Below are positions 11,533 through 22,227 of a stretch of DNA of 64,000 nt, piece after piece. The DNA lies in NCBI GenBank assembly GCA_001643675.2, contig LSRY02000052.1:558001-622000 (forward strand), given 5' to 3'. The notes below the pieces were generated by a model that was not told the origin of the DNA, searched no databases, and worked only from the letters and a program-made list of their open reading frames with translations. The translations under genes and the position numbers were made by a program. Each line of letters begins with the position of its first letter. Within the stretch, counting starts at the first letter, position 1. Source of the DNA: Monocercomonoides exilis (lineage: Eukaryota; Preaxostyla; Oxymonadida; Polymastigidae).

Positions 11533-12927
11533 TTTTTATTTTTATTTTTTTACTCTCTTTTTATTGTATTCACTTCACAATTATTAATGTTTGTGTTATT
11601 TTGCTTTTTTTTTTATTCACATATTATGTTTTTTAAATCAAATGAAGTCACAATCACAACAAACAAAAATTATGATACGAATCACTTGAAAATATGATAT
11701 AGGATTGTTAAGTCCAAATGATTAAATGATGATCTTAATAAGTGTTTCATTCATTTTTTCTTTCAAAAAGTTTTTTTTTTTTTTTTTTTTTTTTTCATTT
11801 CATCAAATTAATGCGCATTTGATAATTGTATCAGAAACGGTAAATTATTTGATTTTTGAAAAAACAATTATACGCAAACTAGTTTTATCTTTTTTAAAAA
11901 TTTTATTGGATTTCAAAGAAGATGAAATGAAAGGCTTAATAAACCAAAAGCAATTGATGATACGAACTTATGCCAAATATAGAAATCCAAAGCATTGCTA
12001 AAAACAATTATAACTAATAAAAATAAAAAACATATTTAAAATTCTTCAAAAGCAACTATAATGCTATTTGTCTAAAGATCAATATTGTGTAAAAAATGAA
12101 AGCAAAATTTTTAAAAAAAAGCAAGTTTATAAGATACAATGCAGATTAAGTTGGGAAATTTGAATTAATTGAGGTTTTTTAAATAAACCTCTATTAATTT
12201 GAATTATGTCCACTTAATTCAGATAAAAGGACAAAAATTTGAAATCACCATCCAAATTCAAATTAGAAAAGATCATTCAAATAAATAATAATTGTGGGAA
12301 AGGAAAATAAAACAAACAAAAAACACTAATAAAAACAAAGTGTAAATAACAGAAAAATCAAACCTTTTTTGACGGTCTTATTAAACAAACCTTGATAATT
12401 CAATAGAAGCTTGTTTTCACGCAAAAATTAAATAAATATTAAATAAATAATTTGTTAATAAAGTGAAATTATAATTTGTTTTGAGTTTTGTGTGAAGAAT
12501 GATTCACTTTGAAGATAATTTTTATAGTTTTTGCATAAATAATAAAAAGAAAACAACAATATTCTGTAAATTCTGAAGAATATATTTGTTTCGTGAGTGT
12601 GTTTTATTATACAGAATGCATAAACACTTTTTGCATAAAATGGTTATGTTAAAGTTGCAGAATCGTAGGTCTATTTTCTTTTCATTTTTCATTTTCCTTA
12701 TTTCCTCATTTTTTCACTCATTTTCTCTTTTGCTGTAATCTCATAATTTCCAAATGATCTTTCTCTTTTTCTTAAATTAAGCCTCTCTCTTTCTCATAAC
12801 TTCACGCATCTTCTTTATTTTCGTTATCAATTCTCTCTTCATTTTCATACATCATCCCCGGAAAATCTCTAATGCCAACTTCTTTGAAAAGAAGTACATT
12901 TTCTTCCTTTCGCCTTTGCATCTATTT
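11533..12927. other. AT-rich intergenic region with part of a short inverted repeat
   Basis: No gene was found. Long T and A runs sit near 11600 and 11770-11795. ORFs here are translations of homopolymer DNA. A palindrome at 12171-12191 and the motif at 12132-12147 are repeated in inverted form 3.5 kb away and are listed separately. Confidence 0.6.
12132..12191 (+). repeat. Left copy of an inverted repeat flanking the truncated PMP-like gene
   Basis: The 16-mer AGATACAATGCAGATT at 12132-12147 recurs as its exact reverse complement at 15689-15704. About 25 bp further in lies a palindrome, GAGGTTT..AAACCTC at 12171-12191, matched in kind by GGGGTTATTT..AAATAACCCC at 15627-15647. Same order in both copies suggests degenerate terminal inverted repeats. 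Confidence 0.55.
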
Positions 12928-14700
12928 TTAGAAGCATCCCACATTCTCTGTAATTTTTTCCGCTTTTATTTTCTCGATATCCGTTTTCCTTTCGCTCACA
13001 GAGCAGCTGGAGAAATTGGTGTTGCTCGCCGAAAACGAGTTGGCAGAGGCAGATGAGGCGAATGAGATGCACCCGTCATTGGTGGGAGTCTGTTGGTTTT
13101 GTGGAGCTGAGTTGATGTTGGTGATGGTGCAGTTGGCGAGGGAGAGGGAGAGGGCGGGAGAGGTGGCAGAAGAGAGAACACAGCTGGCGGGGGAGGCTGC
13201 GGAGGTGATGTCGGTGATGTTGGAGGAGTTGATGGTGAGGGGAGCTGTGAGGGAGGCGAGGTGGAAGATGCTCTGGCTGTTGAGGGCGAGACTGGTGATT
13301 GTTGTGTGGTTGAGGACGAGGGAGCCAGCAGTGAGGAAGAAGAGGGATGTGGTGATTGATGATGAAGATGGGGTTGTCCCAGTGATAGTGGTTGTGTTGA
13401 GGTTGAGGGAAGGGGAGTTTTGGGAGAGGTGGAAGAGGATGGGGGTGATTTGGTTTGAGGAGTTGTGGGCGATGGCGAGGGCAGAGACTGTGAGGGAGCC
13501 CTGGGTCTGTTGGAAGAGGGAAGACGAGGCAGATGTATCAGTGGATGATGAAGGAGAGGAAGAAGAAGATGATGATAACAATGATGATAACAATGATGTT
13601 GATTGTGATGACTGTGAATATGAGTTTGATGGTTGGAGAATGCTACTGGAGGTGATGGTGGTGGCAGTTGTTCCATTTCCAGTGATTTTTGTATTTGGGG
13701 CACGGAAGGAAAGTGTTTGAGCGGGAGTGAAAATGGAGCTGAGGAGAGTGAGGGAGGCATCACTGAAGGGAGCAATGCATCCGAGAGTATACTCCACTGT
13801 GGCACAGGAGCTTTGCTGTGTTTTGCCACAGGCATCGACATCACTTCCACCATTTGAGACTATTTTGTTCTGGTTGATGATTGGAAGCCAACTGTTGTAC
13901 ACATCACTATCAGCTTTTCCATTATTATACACTCTTTTTGTTGGAGTTGTTGAACCACATTGCTGGAATGGGGATAGGGTTATGCTGCTGCCATTGAAGA
14001 ATACATCATTCCCTCTGCCATTAGTTGCAATATTTCCATCGAAGAAACAAAATATGATGAATCTGATTTCATTCATCCAAGTGAAGGTGTTTGTGCAACA
14101 AAGCCCAGCTCCTCCCCATGAAGTTGAAGTTGATGTCAATTTGTTATTTATAAACTGACAATCATTGACCAAAAATTGACTTGGTTTGTTGCTTGGAGGC
14201 CAATTAAATGTTAAAGAACCAGCTGCATCACCACCAGAATTAGCAATGCACTTGCATTTGGTGAACAGGAATTGACAAGTTGAAGTCATATTATTGAGCC
14301 AGAAATACCAACCCGTTCCACACCAATATGTTATTGAGCAACTTTCAACTCTGTTTTCCGAAATGTGATAAATAGAATTCGTTTGCGGATACCATGTGTG
14401 AACTGCTCCTCCATGAGCAGCTGAACAGCTTGTGAAATTGGATTTTGTGATATCAATTTTTAACAAACTATCGCAATATAACGCTCCACCATGGCCATTA
14501 CCTGTGCATGAACAATTATTGAATGAACAAGAAATGATTGTGAGATTTGCATTTGTGCAACTCACTTTAAGTGCGCCTCCATGATCACTTCCGCTATTAG
14601 AATCATTCCATTCGCACCATTCAAAGCGATGACTGTTTTCATTGAATGAGTCTAATCTGCCTGGTGTTTTTCTTTTATTTTCAGATCCAATATGCACCAC
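12928..14700 (-). CDS. Truncated PMP/pectin-lyase-like surface protein fragment
   Basis: A 590-codon open frame on the minus strand has the beta-helix repeat style of the surface protein at 1.7-5.2 kb: DHGGALKV, GHGGALYC, AHGGAVH, WGGAGLC, with many Cys and Asn. A Ser/Thr-rich middle and a VSNGGSDVDACGKTQQSSC motif follow. There is no ATG at its start (the first listed codon is GTG; the frame is open back to about 14770 with no signal peptide) and no membrane segment at its end. It stops after FSSCSVSERK plus a few unrelated residues, where relatives continue with more repeats. It therefore looks like an internal fragment of a longer gene, probably a decaying paralogue. A short upstream exon providing a signal peptide was not found. 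Confidence 0.6.
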   Translation of the reverse strand: MVHIGSENKRKTPGRLDSFNENSHRFEWCEWNDSNSGSDHGGALKVSCTNANLTIISCSFNNCSCTGNGHGGALYCDSLLKIDITKSNFTSCSAAHGGAVHTWYPQTNSIYHISENRVESCSITYWCGTGWYFWLNNMTSTCQFLFTKCKCIANSGGDAAGSLTFNWPPSNKPSQFLVNDCQFINNKLTSTSTSWGGAGLCCTNTFTWMNEIRFIIFCFFDGNIATNGRGNDVFFNGSSITLSPFQQCGSTTPTKRVYNNGKADSDVYNSWLPIINQNKIVSNGGSDVDACGKTQQSSCATVEYTLGCIAPFSDASLTLLSSIFTPAQTLSFRAPNTKITGNGTTATTITSSSILQPSNSYSQSSQSTSLLSSLLSSSSSSSPSSSTDTSASSSLFQQTQGSLTVSALAIAHNSSNQITPILFHLSQNSPSLNLNTTTITGTTPSSSSITTSLFFLTAGSLVLNHTTITSLALNSQSIFHLASLTAPLTINSSNITDITSAASPASCVLSSATSPALSLSLANCTITNINSAPQNQQTPTNDGCISFASSASANSFSASNTNFSSCSVSERKTDIEKIKAEKITENVGCF

Positions 14701-15626
14701 AGCAGCATTTGGTGAAGGGCGTGTTTGGTGCAGGAAAGAGGAGTTGAAGGCGGAGAGAGAAGTGGATTGGCTGTTGAGGGAAGTAATGATTGATCATTTG
14801 ATAGTGTTCTGAATGTGTCGGAAGAGAAATCTGTTGATGGGGACGCGAAAATAAATAAATGTGATCAAAGAAATAAAATATCTGTTTGCGAGTAATCCTG
14901 AGGATGAAGAGAGTTAAAAATATGGAGCATCAAAAAATAAAAAGGTTTATAGAATTCGGAACACGAAAGAAAAAATGTGTAATCGGCTAAATAATTAGAT
15001 AAATATCGAAAAAGAAAATTTTGAAATAATATAAAATGTTCTTCATAAAAAACTAAATCTTGAAAAAAAAACCATATATACCTTTTAATATTTATCGATT
15101 TATCTATTTCACGTAAATGATTAAAGGTATTGTTTTTCAACAAGGTGAAAAATGAAAAACAACATTGTTTGAAAATTGCTGTTGCTTAAAACAAAAAAAA
15201 AGCAGTAATTACCTTATGAGTGCTGAACAAAATGGCACAGAAGTTGTTGTTGATGTTACAGTTATTAAGAAACAGTTTGCAATTGCGAAGAAATAAACCA
15301 AAAATTTGATGAAGCTTTTATGATTTGTATATTGGGAAAAATGAATTTTTAATTGTTAAAACCATACATACTCGCATTATTAAACTCATGTTTTCAATAA
15401 CATAAGTTAAAATAGCATTTTAAACGAATTATCGAATTATTCTATTTTTTCGAAGTTGATTATTGAAAGATCAAAATTTTATGCAAAAAGAAAATCGAAA
15501 TGAACTTTTGTATTTTATATCAATCTTTTATGAAAATAATTAATTGCAATCTACTTTCATATTTGGAACATTCAATTCAAAATAGGATGTAGATTTTAAA
15601 AATAAGCAAGTCAATTCAAATAAACA
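14701..15626. other. Intergenic region, no convincing gene
   Basis: AT-rich DNA upstream of the PMP-like fragment. Out-of-frame coding-like DNA persists to about 14830, which may be remains of the missing 5' end. Beyond that only short ORFs in homopolymer-rich DNA are present. Confidence 0.5.
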
Positions 15627-15704
15627 GGGGTTATTTTAAATAACCCCCACAATTTTAAATTATTTTTTCTATTTGAATAATTTGATTCAATCTGCATTGT
15701 ATCT
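15627..15704 (-). repeat. Right copy of the inverted repeat flanking the truncated PMP-like gene
   Basis: Inverted partner of the repeat at 12132-12191. It holds a 10-bp-stem palindrome (GGGGTTATTT / AAATAACCCC, 15627-15647) and AATCTGCATTGTATCT at 15689-15704, the exact reverse complement of the left 16-mer. Confidence 0.55.
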
Positions 15705-15824
15705 ATAAATTAAAAGATTGAATTCTACAACTCAATCCCACTTTTTGACATCTTTTATTCTCGCTTTCATTTATCCTGTTTCCTTAAACCTGCCTGGCAT
15801 CTCCATTTTTCCTCATAGAAAAAA

Positions 15825-17009
15825 TCAATCTGGTTTATATCGAAAAGAAAGCTCAATATCATCCCATCCTTCTTCTTCCAACATTTCTAAAATTTTACTT
15901 TGAAAACTTCGAAGATGCCTCAAGGTGTATGTGCTGTATAATTCAGTGGCAAGTGAAAGGAAATTCATACATTGTATTTTAACCCTTTCTGTCTGTGTCG
16001 GCCGACGTAATATGTTCAAGCACAGAGAGGCTACTCCTCCTCTTATTTTATAATCAATGGTTATTGTGTGCGAGTAATCAAAGTCAATGTCTTTATTATT
16101 TGATATTAGCTCAAAACAATCGTAAAATGTCCACATATCAAAATATGAAACAATCACGCACAGCCTCGCAATGCAATTAATCACCAACATTTTATCCCAG
16201 TTCCCAAGCACATTGCATAAAAAGTACATATGAATGATTTCGCACCATTTCTTCACAAGATCCGCATAGTCCCTTCGCTCTTCCTCAAATCTCGTTCTTT
16301 TCCACAGCTCTTCTTGTTCCATCTCTTCAACCACCATTATTGCTTCTCTCAAAAAGTTAAGCTTAGTTGCAATAAAGTAGCCTATTTTTTTGTTGTAATA
16401 CATTCTATTGAACAGAAAAATACAAGCAAATAGATTCTCGAAAGGAGTGAGACAGCGATGCTCTTGTCGAAATCTAATTATCTCTCTCATTTTACTCCTG
16501 TATAATTTTGCATCCACTTTCTACAACCTAAAGCATATGAAAGTTTATTGAAATTGTCAATTAAAATGCTCTAAACATACGTGTATCTTGCTGAAGTTGG
16601 ACAAGCCCATCAATCCTATAATCACTACTTTTTCCTTATCCTTCTTTTCCATAATCTCCAATGTAATCTTTAATATACATGGTACGCAAATAGAAACTAT
16701 CTCATCTGCTATGTGCCTGTTGTAACTTAACGCTAAATAGCATTTGCAAAGCTCAAACATGTTGTTTTCATTCTCTTTATCCTTTAGCTTCTCTTCATCA
16801 CGAATCATGTTCTCCAATGTGACACGCAAATGGGAACAATAGAATTGAAATCGCTACGCATCTTTCTTTATTACCCAGAATCCAATTATCTTCAAAAGCA
16901 AAAACATGTTTTTCAAATTTTCTTTCTTTTTCTCAATCATATCGTTAATTTTTTTCTGAATTTTATCTGAAATAACTGTTTCAATTTCAAAGCTGCTCAT
17001 GTTTTCCAT
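15825..17009 (-). pseudogene. Unknown helical (ARM-like) family, copy A, with in-frame stop
   Basis: Two exons on the minus strand, 17009-16581 and 16520-15825, join in phase across a 60-nt GT..AG intron to give 374 codons beginning MENMSSFEIE. A TAG at 16856-16854 interrupts the first exon. The protein is almost wholly alpha-helical, with repeated leucine-rich helices (MFELCKCYLAL, VVIIGLMGLSNF, MREIIRFRQEH, LVINCIARLC). It aligns along its whole length with the locus at 53.4-54.9 kb: ENMI.DE..K...NEN..F.LC.CYL, then ..L.R.K..EII.F.QE...LT, and an ending with EEE..DD. The shared intron position confirms a real family. I do not recognise a named family; an armadillo/HEAT-like fold is a guess. 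The single stop could also be a sequencing error. Confidence 0.6.
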
Positions 17010-17124
17010 TAAAATATAATGTCTCTATTACAGAAGTCTGTTCAACAGAAGTGCAATTATTAAGTTCATCAAGGAGTTCTTAAAAATTATGTGAATAACA
17101 AATAAATATTTGAATATCAAATTA

Positions 17125-19007
17125 CCATTGGTGGAAAACCCGGTAGGTGGTGGAAAACCCGGTAGCTAACACTCGAAATAGTCAGTTTTTTTCATTGAAA
17201 AAGCTATCTCATTTTATTTTAAATATTTTTATTTTTGTTTTGGAAGATGTTTGTGAATATAAAATTTTATGTTTATAAAAAAACTTTTCGAAATTCGTTG
17301 AGAATATTTTTTTCTATAATTTGATCAAAAGCATTAAAATATAAAAATAATACAAAAATCTCAGCTACAGTGTGTAGTTCATGTATGCCGAAAATATTTC
17401 ATTAAGCCATTAATAATAAATTATATTTCTCTATTATACAACTATTATTTTTAGTGAACGGGCACGCCAGATACATGCTTTGATTGGAACTTGCATTTTT
17501 GGAAGTCAAACATTTCATATGCAAGTTAACAGTTTGTTATTTTTTTAATGTTATGCACTTTATTATTTTTTGCTATTCTCTTAGTTAAAAATACAAATTC
17601 ATGCTTTTTAGCTGATTTGACGATTGCATATTTTTATTTGAGTTTGTCAGTGTTAAATATTTCATGGCTTTTACGATTGAACAATATTGTGTAGAAAATA
17701 CTAACTTCTTGAGATTATTCAATTTTTAAAACATTTTAATAAGTTGATTCTAATATTTTTGACTTTTATCATTTTTAATAATTTGACGATAAGTTTGTTA
17801 AATGTTTGTTTCAAGTTCCAATTTTGTCTCTATTTATTTTTAAGTGTTATAAAGTAAATTTTGAATGTAATTATCACTTTAAATTTTTTTTAACGATATT
17901 GATAAAACAGTAGATATTTAATATATGTTTTTTACAAAATCACTAAATAAACATGGTTTCCGTCCATTTTCTAAAGAATGTTGAACAAAAATGTGCAATA
18001 ATTATTAATTACTTCAGTTTTTAATTAATAATGATATCTGCAAAACCGATTTATCAACAAATATTTGAAATTCAACAATCATGAGTTTTGAAATGCCACG
18101 TTGAAATTATTGTTATCACTCACTGGACAATAAAAATAATATGTTGAAATAACATATTGCCAATATTTGTTGAAAATTAATTGAAAAATCTCAAAATCTT
18201 AAATCTATTAATTAATAAAAATATATATATACAAATAAAATTTTAATAGCATTTAAATAAAAATAACAAAATAAATAACATCGTTTGTATATTATGTATT
18301 TTCAACTTGCCAAACATATAGAAACAAAATTGGAACTTGAAACAAACATTTAACAAACTTATCGTCAAATTATTAAAAATGATAAAAGTCAAAAATATTA
18401 GAATCAACTTATTAAAATGTTTTAAAAATTGAATAATCTCAAGAAGTTAGTATTTTCTACACAATATTGTTCAATCGTAAAAGCCATGAAATATTTAACA
18501 CTGACAAACTCAAATAAAAATATGCAATCGTCAAATCAGCTAAAAAGCATGAATTTGTATTTTTAACTAAGAGAATAGCAAAAAATAATAAAGTGCATAA
18601 CATTAAAAAAATAACAAACTGTTAACTTGCATATGAAATGTTTGACTTCCAAAAATGCAAGTTCCAATCAAAGCATGTATCTGGCGTGCCCGTTCACTAA
18701 AAATAATAGTTGTATAATAGAGAAATATAATTTATTATTAATGGCTTAATGAAATATTTTCGGCATACATGAACTACACACTGTAGCTGAGATTTTTGTA
18801 TTATTTTTATATTTTAATGCTTTTGATCAAATTATAGAAAAAAATATTCTCAACGAATTTCGAAAAGTTTTTTTATAAACATAAAATTTTATATTCACAA
18901 ACATCTTCCAAAACAAAAATAAAAATATTTAAAATAAAATGAGATAGCTTTTTCAATGAAAAAAACTGACTATTTCGAGTGTTAGCTACCGGGTTTTCCA
19001 CCAATGG
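17125..19007. mobile_element. Foldback/MITE-type element with ~690-bp inverted arms
   Basis: The left arm (17125 to about 17833) is repeated in reverse complement at about 18318-19007, leaving a centre of about 485 bp. Both ends begin CCATTGGTGGAAAACCCGG inward and are flanked by TA (17123-17124 and 19008-19009), as expected for TA-target (Tc1/mariner/pogo-type) insertion. The left end carries a tandem duplication of about 23 bp (GGTGGTGGAAAACCC...) absent on the right. No transposase is encoded, so the element is probably mobilised in trans. The arms look nearly identical, which suggests young age or gene conversion. Confidence 0.85.
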
Positions 19008-19213
19008 TATTGGGGATATTAAAATGAATGAAAAACCTGAAAATAACTTATCTATGTTGTTCAAATTCTCATTTAAAACAAAATATTGATCTATTCAACA
19101 ATTATTAGGGTCATAGTTTTATCTTGACATTTTGTTTTTTATCAAGACCTTTTTTTTTTGTTTAATCAGTATCTTTTCCCACAATTTCATATTTGAAAAG
19201 AATTTTAAGTACA

Positions 19214-19470
19214 TGGGTGATTATTTTTGAAATCATATCTTTTTTCGGGGTGTCTGTTTTTTGAGATTGTCAGATAAATAAAAGAAAATTTTAATTCAAA
19301 AGTGAAAAAGCATGATAAATGTTTTTAAAACAAATGGTTTTTCGGAATCAAAGATTAAAATGTTAACAATAAGCCTTTTCACATTTTTGTCATTATTTCC
19401 ATATATTCAAGTGTAATTTTTGAACCGAAATTTTTGAACGAAAAAATATGATTTCAAAAATAATCACCCA
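19214..19470. mobile_element. MITE-like element in left arm
   Basis: This 257-bp segment is bounded by TGGGTGATTATTTTTGAAAT at 19214 and its reverse complement ending at 19470. It has no coding capacity. The ends resemble those of a related repeat at 23781-24024, so a small family is likely. Confidence 0.65.
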
Positions 19471-19754
19471 TATATGTGAATTCAATAGATAAAAATAAAT
19501 ACATTTTGAAACAAACACAATTTCGCATGGGGGGAAGATGGGGGGTTAGGCTCCTTCATTGAACTTCTGTGTAGAATTGGAGGGTTACATGTGGCATAAA
19601 ACCTTCAGTTTGTTAAAAATGTTATTTTTCGATTTTTTTTCATATAATTTCAATTAAAAAAATAAAAAATTATTATGATCTTAAAAATATTATAAAAAAA
19701 ATGAAAATATCTACAGAAACAAAATAAAAAGGTCAGAAAAAATTACAGAAAGCA

Positions 19755-21009
19755 ATGTCTTCACGCAAGTACAGGAATTATCACAGTCGGCTGGATCGAA
19801 TGGCTCACATCGTTGTCGATGGAGTTGTTAGCATAATGGATACTATTAATTCCAAGGAATTCAGCCGTACAGGAATAAAGAAGACAGTTAGAGCGCTGAG
19901 AAAAGGAAGGCTGGTTGGAAAAGTTGGCAGACCTGCAACAGTTGTCGGAGAAAAGGAACAAAGAGTTTTAAATATTATTCACATTGAAGCAAAGTCTTGA
20001 ATATGTTGACTTTTAAAAAAACAAGTGAATTGGTTTGTTATATTTTTATTTATATGTTAAAATCATTTGTTTTTCAGAAGGAAAACGTTAAAAAGACAAC
20101 GATGATGAAGACGCACCATTTACAGAAGTTTCAATGTCTACGGCATATGGCCTTGTCAAGCATCACCCGGAGCTGAAGACTGGAACGCAGAAAAATTTGG
20201 ACATCAACAGACTGGCTGTTTTGTGCAGAAGCGTTTTTAAACCCTGGTATAAAACATACGACGAGCTGCATGAAAAATACCGTTTCAGTCCAGCTTTAAT
20301 TGCAAACATCGACGAATCTTCAACGCGCGTTCCCACAGACTCAAAACAGCTTGTTGTGCATACTACAGATACGAAAGCAGGTTTCACCAAAGAACCGCCA
20401 AGAATGATTAATTCCACATTCGTGGCAGCTGTTGCAGCGGACGGATATGCCTTTCCTTCTGTCATTTTGTGGCCAAGTGTGAAGCTTCCAGAAGAGCTGA
20501 AAAGCCTGTTATCTCCAACGCTTGAGATCTGGGCAAATGGAAGCGGCTGGATGGACAACGAGTGCTTTAAAAGGTATGCTCTTACGATTCTTCTACCTTC
20601 GATTATCGAAAGACGAAAGCGCATGTCACTTGAAAATAAACACATTCTTCTCCTTCTTGATTCTCATGTTTCTCGCGCAGATCCATCAATCTGGCGAGAA
20701 TTCCAAAAACAACAAGTCGACGTTTTAACCTTCTTTCCACACAGCACACACCTCTGTCAACCACTGCACAGAGGAGTGTTTGCTGTGTCCAAATCTGAAC
20801 TGACAAACAGATTTGAAGCTCCATCTTCTTCTTCATCTTCCTCCAAACGAGCAGCAATTTCCGACGCTCTGCCTCAAGCCATCCACACTGCATTATCTCC
20901 TTCTGTAATTCAGAAAGCTTTTGTCTGCAGTGGTGTTCTGCACAATTCTTCTGGGCCAGTTCTTTTGAAACTGCCCGAATCTTCGATTTACCCTCTTCTA
21001 TCCCGATGA
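19755..21009 (+). pseudogene. DDE_1/pogo-type transposase, left-arm copy (damaged)
   Basis: ORF 19755-20000 gives a helix-turn-helix-like start with RALRKGRLVGKVGRPATV; ORF 20134-21009 gives YGLVKHHPELK and the DDE domain. Catalytic Asp 1 is in NIDESS and Asp 2 in LLLLDSHVS. Thirty-six residues after Asp 2, the expected third acid in the ..H..QPLD.GVF signature is His (QPLHRGVF). A TGA at 21007-21009 is followed in the same frame by NRFNFYGKVITDENLLEKW, which is typical transposase C-terminal sequence, so the stop appears premature. I could not join the two ORFs with a clean intron. The Asp-to-His change and the stop predict an inactive enzyme. The same lesions are present in the right arm. 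Confidence 0.8.
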
Positions 21010-21350
21010 AATAGATTCAACTTTTATGGAAAAGTGATAACCGACGAAAATCTTTTAGAGAAATGGGAAAATCATTTGAAAATGAATATTGAAAGGAAAA
21101 ATGAAATGGATGAAAAGGAGAAAGATGAAGTGAAGACTGTTGTGGATGATAAAAAAAAAAAATAAAAAGAAAATTTCGACTTGTAAAAAACGATGATTCT
21201 GATGATGAAAAGAAAGATTATGCATTCAATAGAGGTGAAGGAAAAAGGAAAGTTATCAGAGGAATTAGTTCTGATTTTGTATTCTTCTAATTATGTTGTT
21301 TTTTTGAACTTTTCACACTTCATTTTTGGGTCAGAATAAAGAAAAAGGGT

Positions 21351-22185
21351 TAAAATATAATTATTACCCTCTATCATTAGAAACCTTCTATATTAATGCA
21401 TTAATATACGAAAAAATTAAAGAATTAAGAAAAATGTGAGAAATAATAAAACGGAACAATACAAATGAAGTGAAAAATATCTTTCCATGTGGCAGTTCCT
21501 TTTTTATCAGACTTTCTTTCAAGTTTTGATTTAATCATAAATCTCAATGGAATATTTCTTAAAGAATGAGTTTCCAAATACAAACATTTTGCTATGATGC
21601 AGTTTTGAATTAAATATATTTAATTTTTTATCCATTTTAAATAAAGATTTTGATCAAAATTTGAATAAAAGAATTATTGAAAAAAGGATTATCCATCTAT
21701 TCATGGTGCCAAATAAATTATTATCTAAATTTTGTTTTTTAAAAACAAACTTTAAGATGAATCTATATTGAATCATATTAATTGAGGAGTTGATAAACCT
21801 TCACCTTTCTATTAATTTAGCAGTGTGATTGAGAAATATTTTATTAACATTTTAATATGAATAACTCTTTTATACGAAAAAAGTTCAAGAAATAATTCGC
21901 ACGCAGAATATTTTTTTTTGTTTAAAAAAACTTTTTTTCTCATTTTTTAATCGTGTCATTTTTCATTGAAATAAATTGAATAAAAGACAATTTTTGAGAA
22001 ACTGTAAATTTTTCATTGAAGTAATTTTGTTATCTTGTTTTTCACTCGTTTTGAAAGAATGATAAAGAAATAATTTATTAAAAAAAATAAACTTCAAACA
22101 CTTAAAAAATATTTTTTTTGTTGAAGTTGAAAAATTTATTTGTTTTCAAATATCACATTTAAATTTAAATTACTCCTCTGTAATA
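21351..22185. other. Palindrome centre, left part, non-coding
   Basis: AT-rich DNA between the left arm and the nested element. No gene, repeat or hairpin stood out. It has no counterpart of equal length on the right side (26943-27144), so the centre is asymmetric. Confidence 0.5.
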
Positions 22186-22227
22186 ATGATGTGGTCAACC
22201 CGCACATTTGCATAAACCCGCACACTT

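Larger units (their letters stand above)
19106..21350 (+). repeat. Left arm of the 10.3-kb palindrome
   Basis: It is 2245 bp long and carries, from the outside in, a 257-bp MITE-like palindrome (19214-19470), about 280 bp of AT-rich DNA, the transposase, and a tail rich in Asp/Glu/Lys codons. It is nearly identical to the right arm read in reverse. Confidence 0.9.

Noticed and set aside
11402-12001. Plus-strand ORFs of 61-91 aa
   Set aside because: Shifted frame of the last gamma-tubulin exon or translations of poly-T DNA.
13016-13720. 234-aa plus-strand ORF
   Set aside because: Antisense to the Ser/Thr/Pro-rich part of the PMP-like fragment; composition is explained by that gene.
20134-21009. 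Reading TGA as a reassigned sense codon
   Set aside because: The U1A-like, LRR and five-exon genes end naturally at TGA, so the code appears standard.
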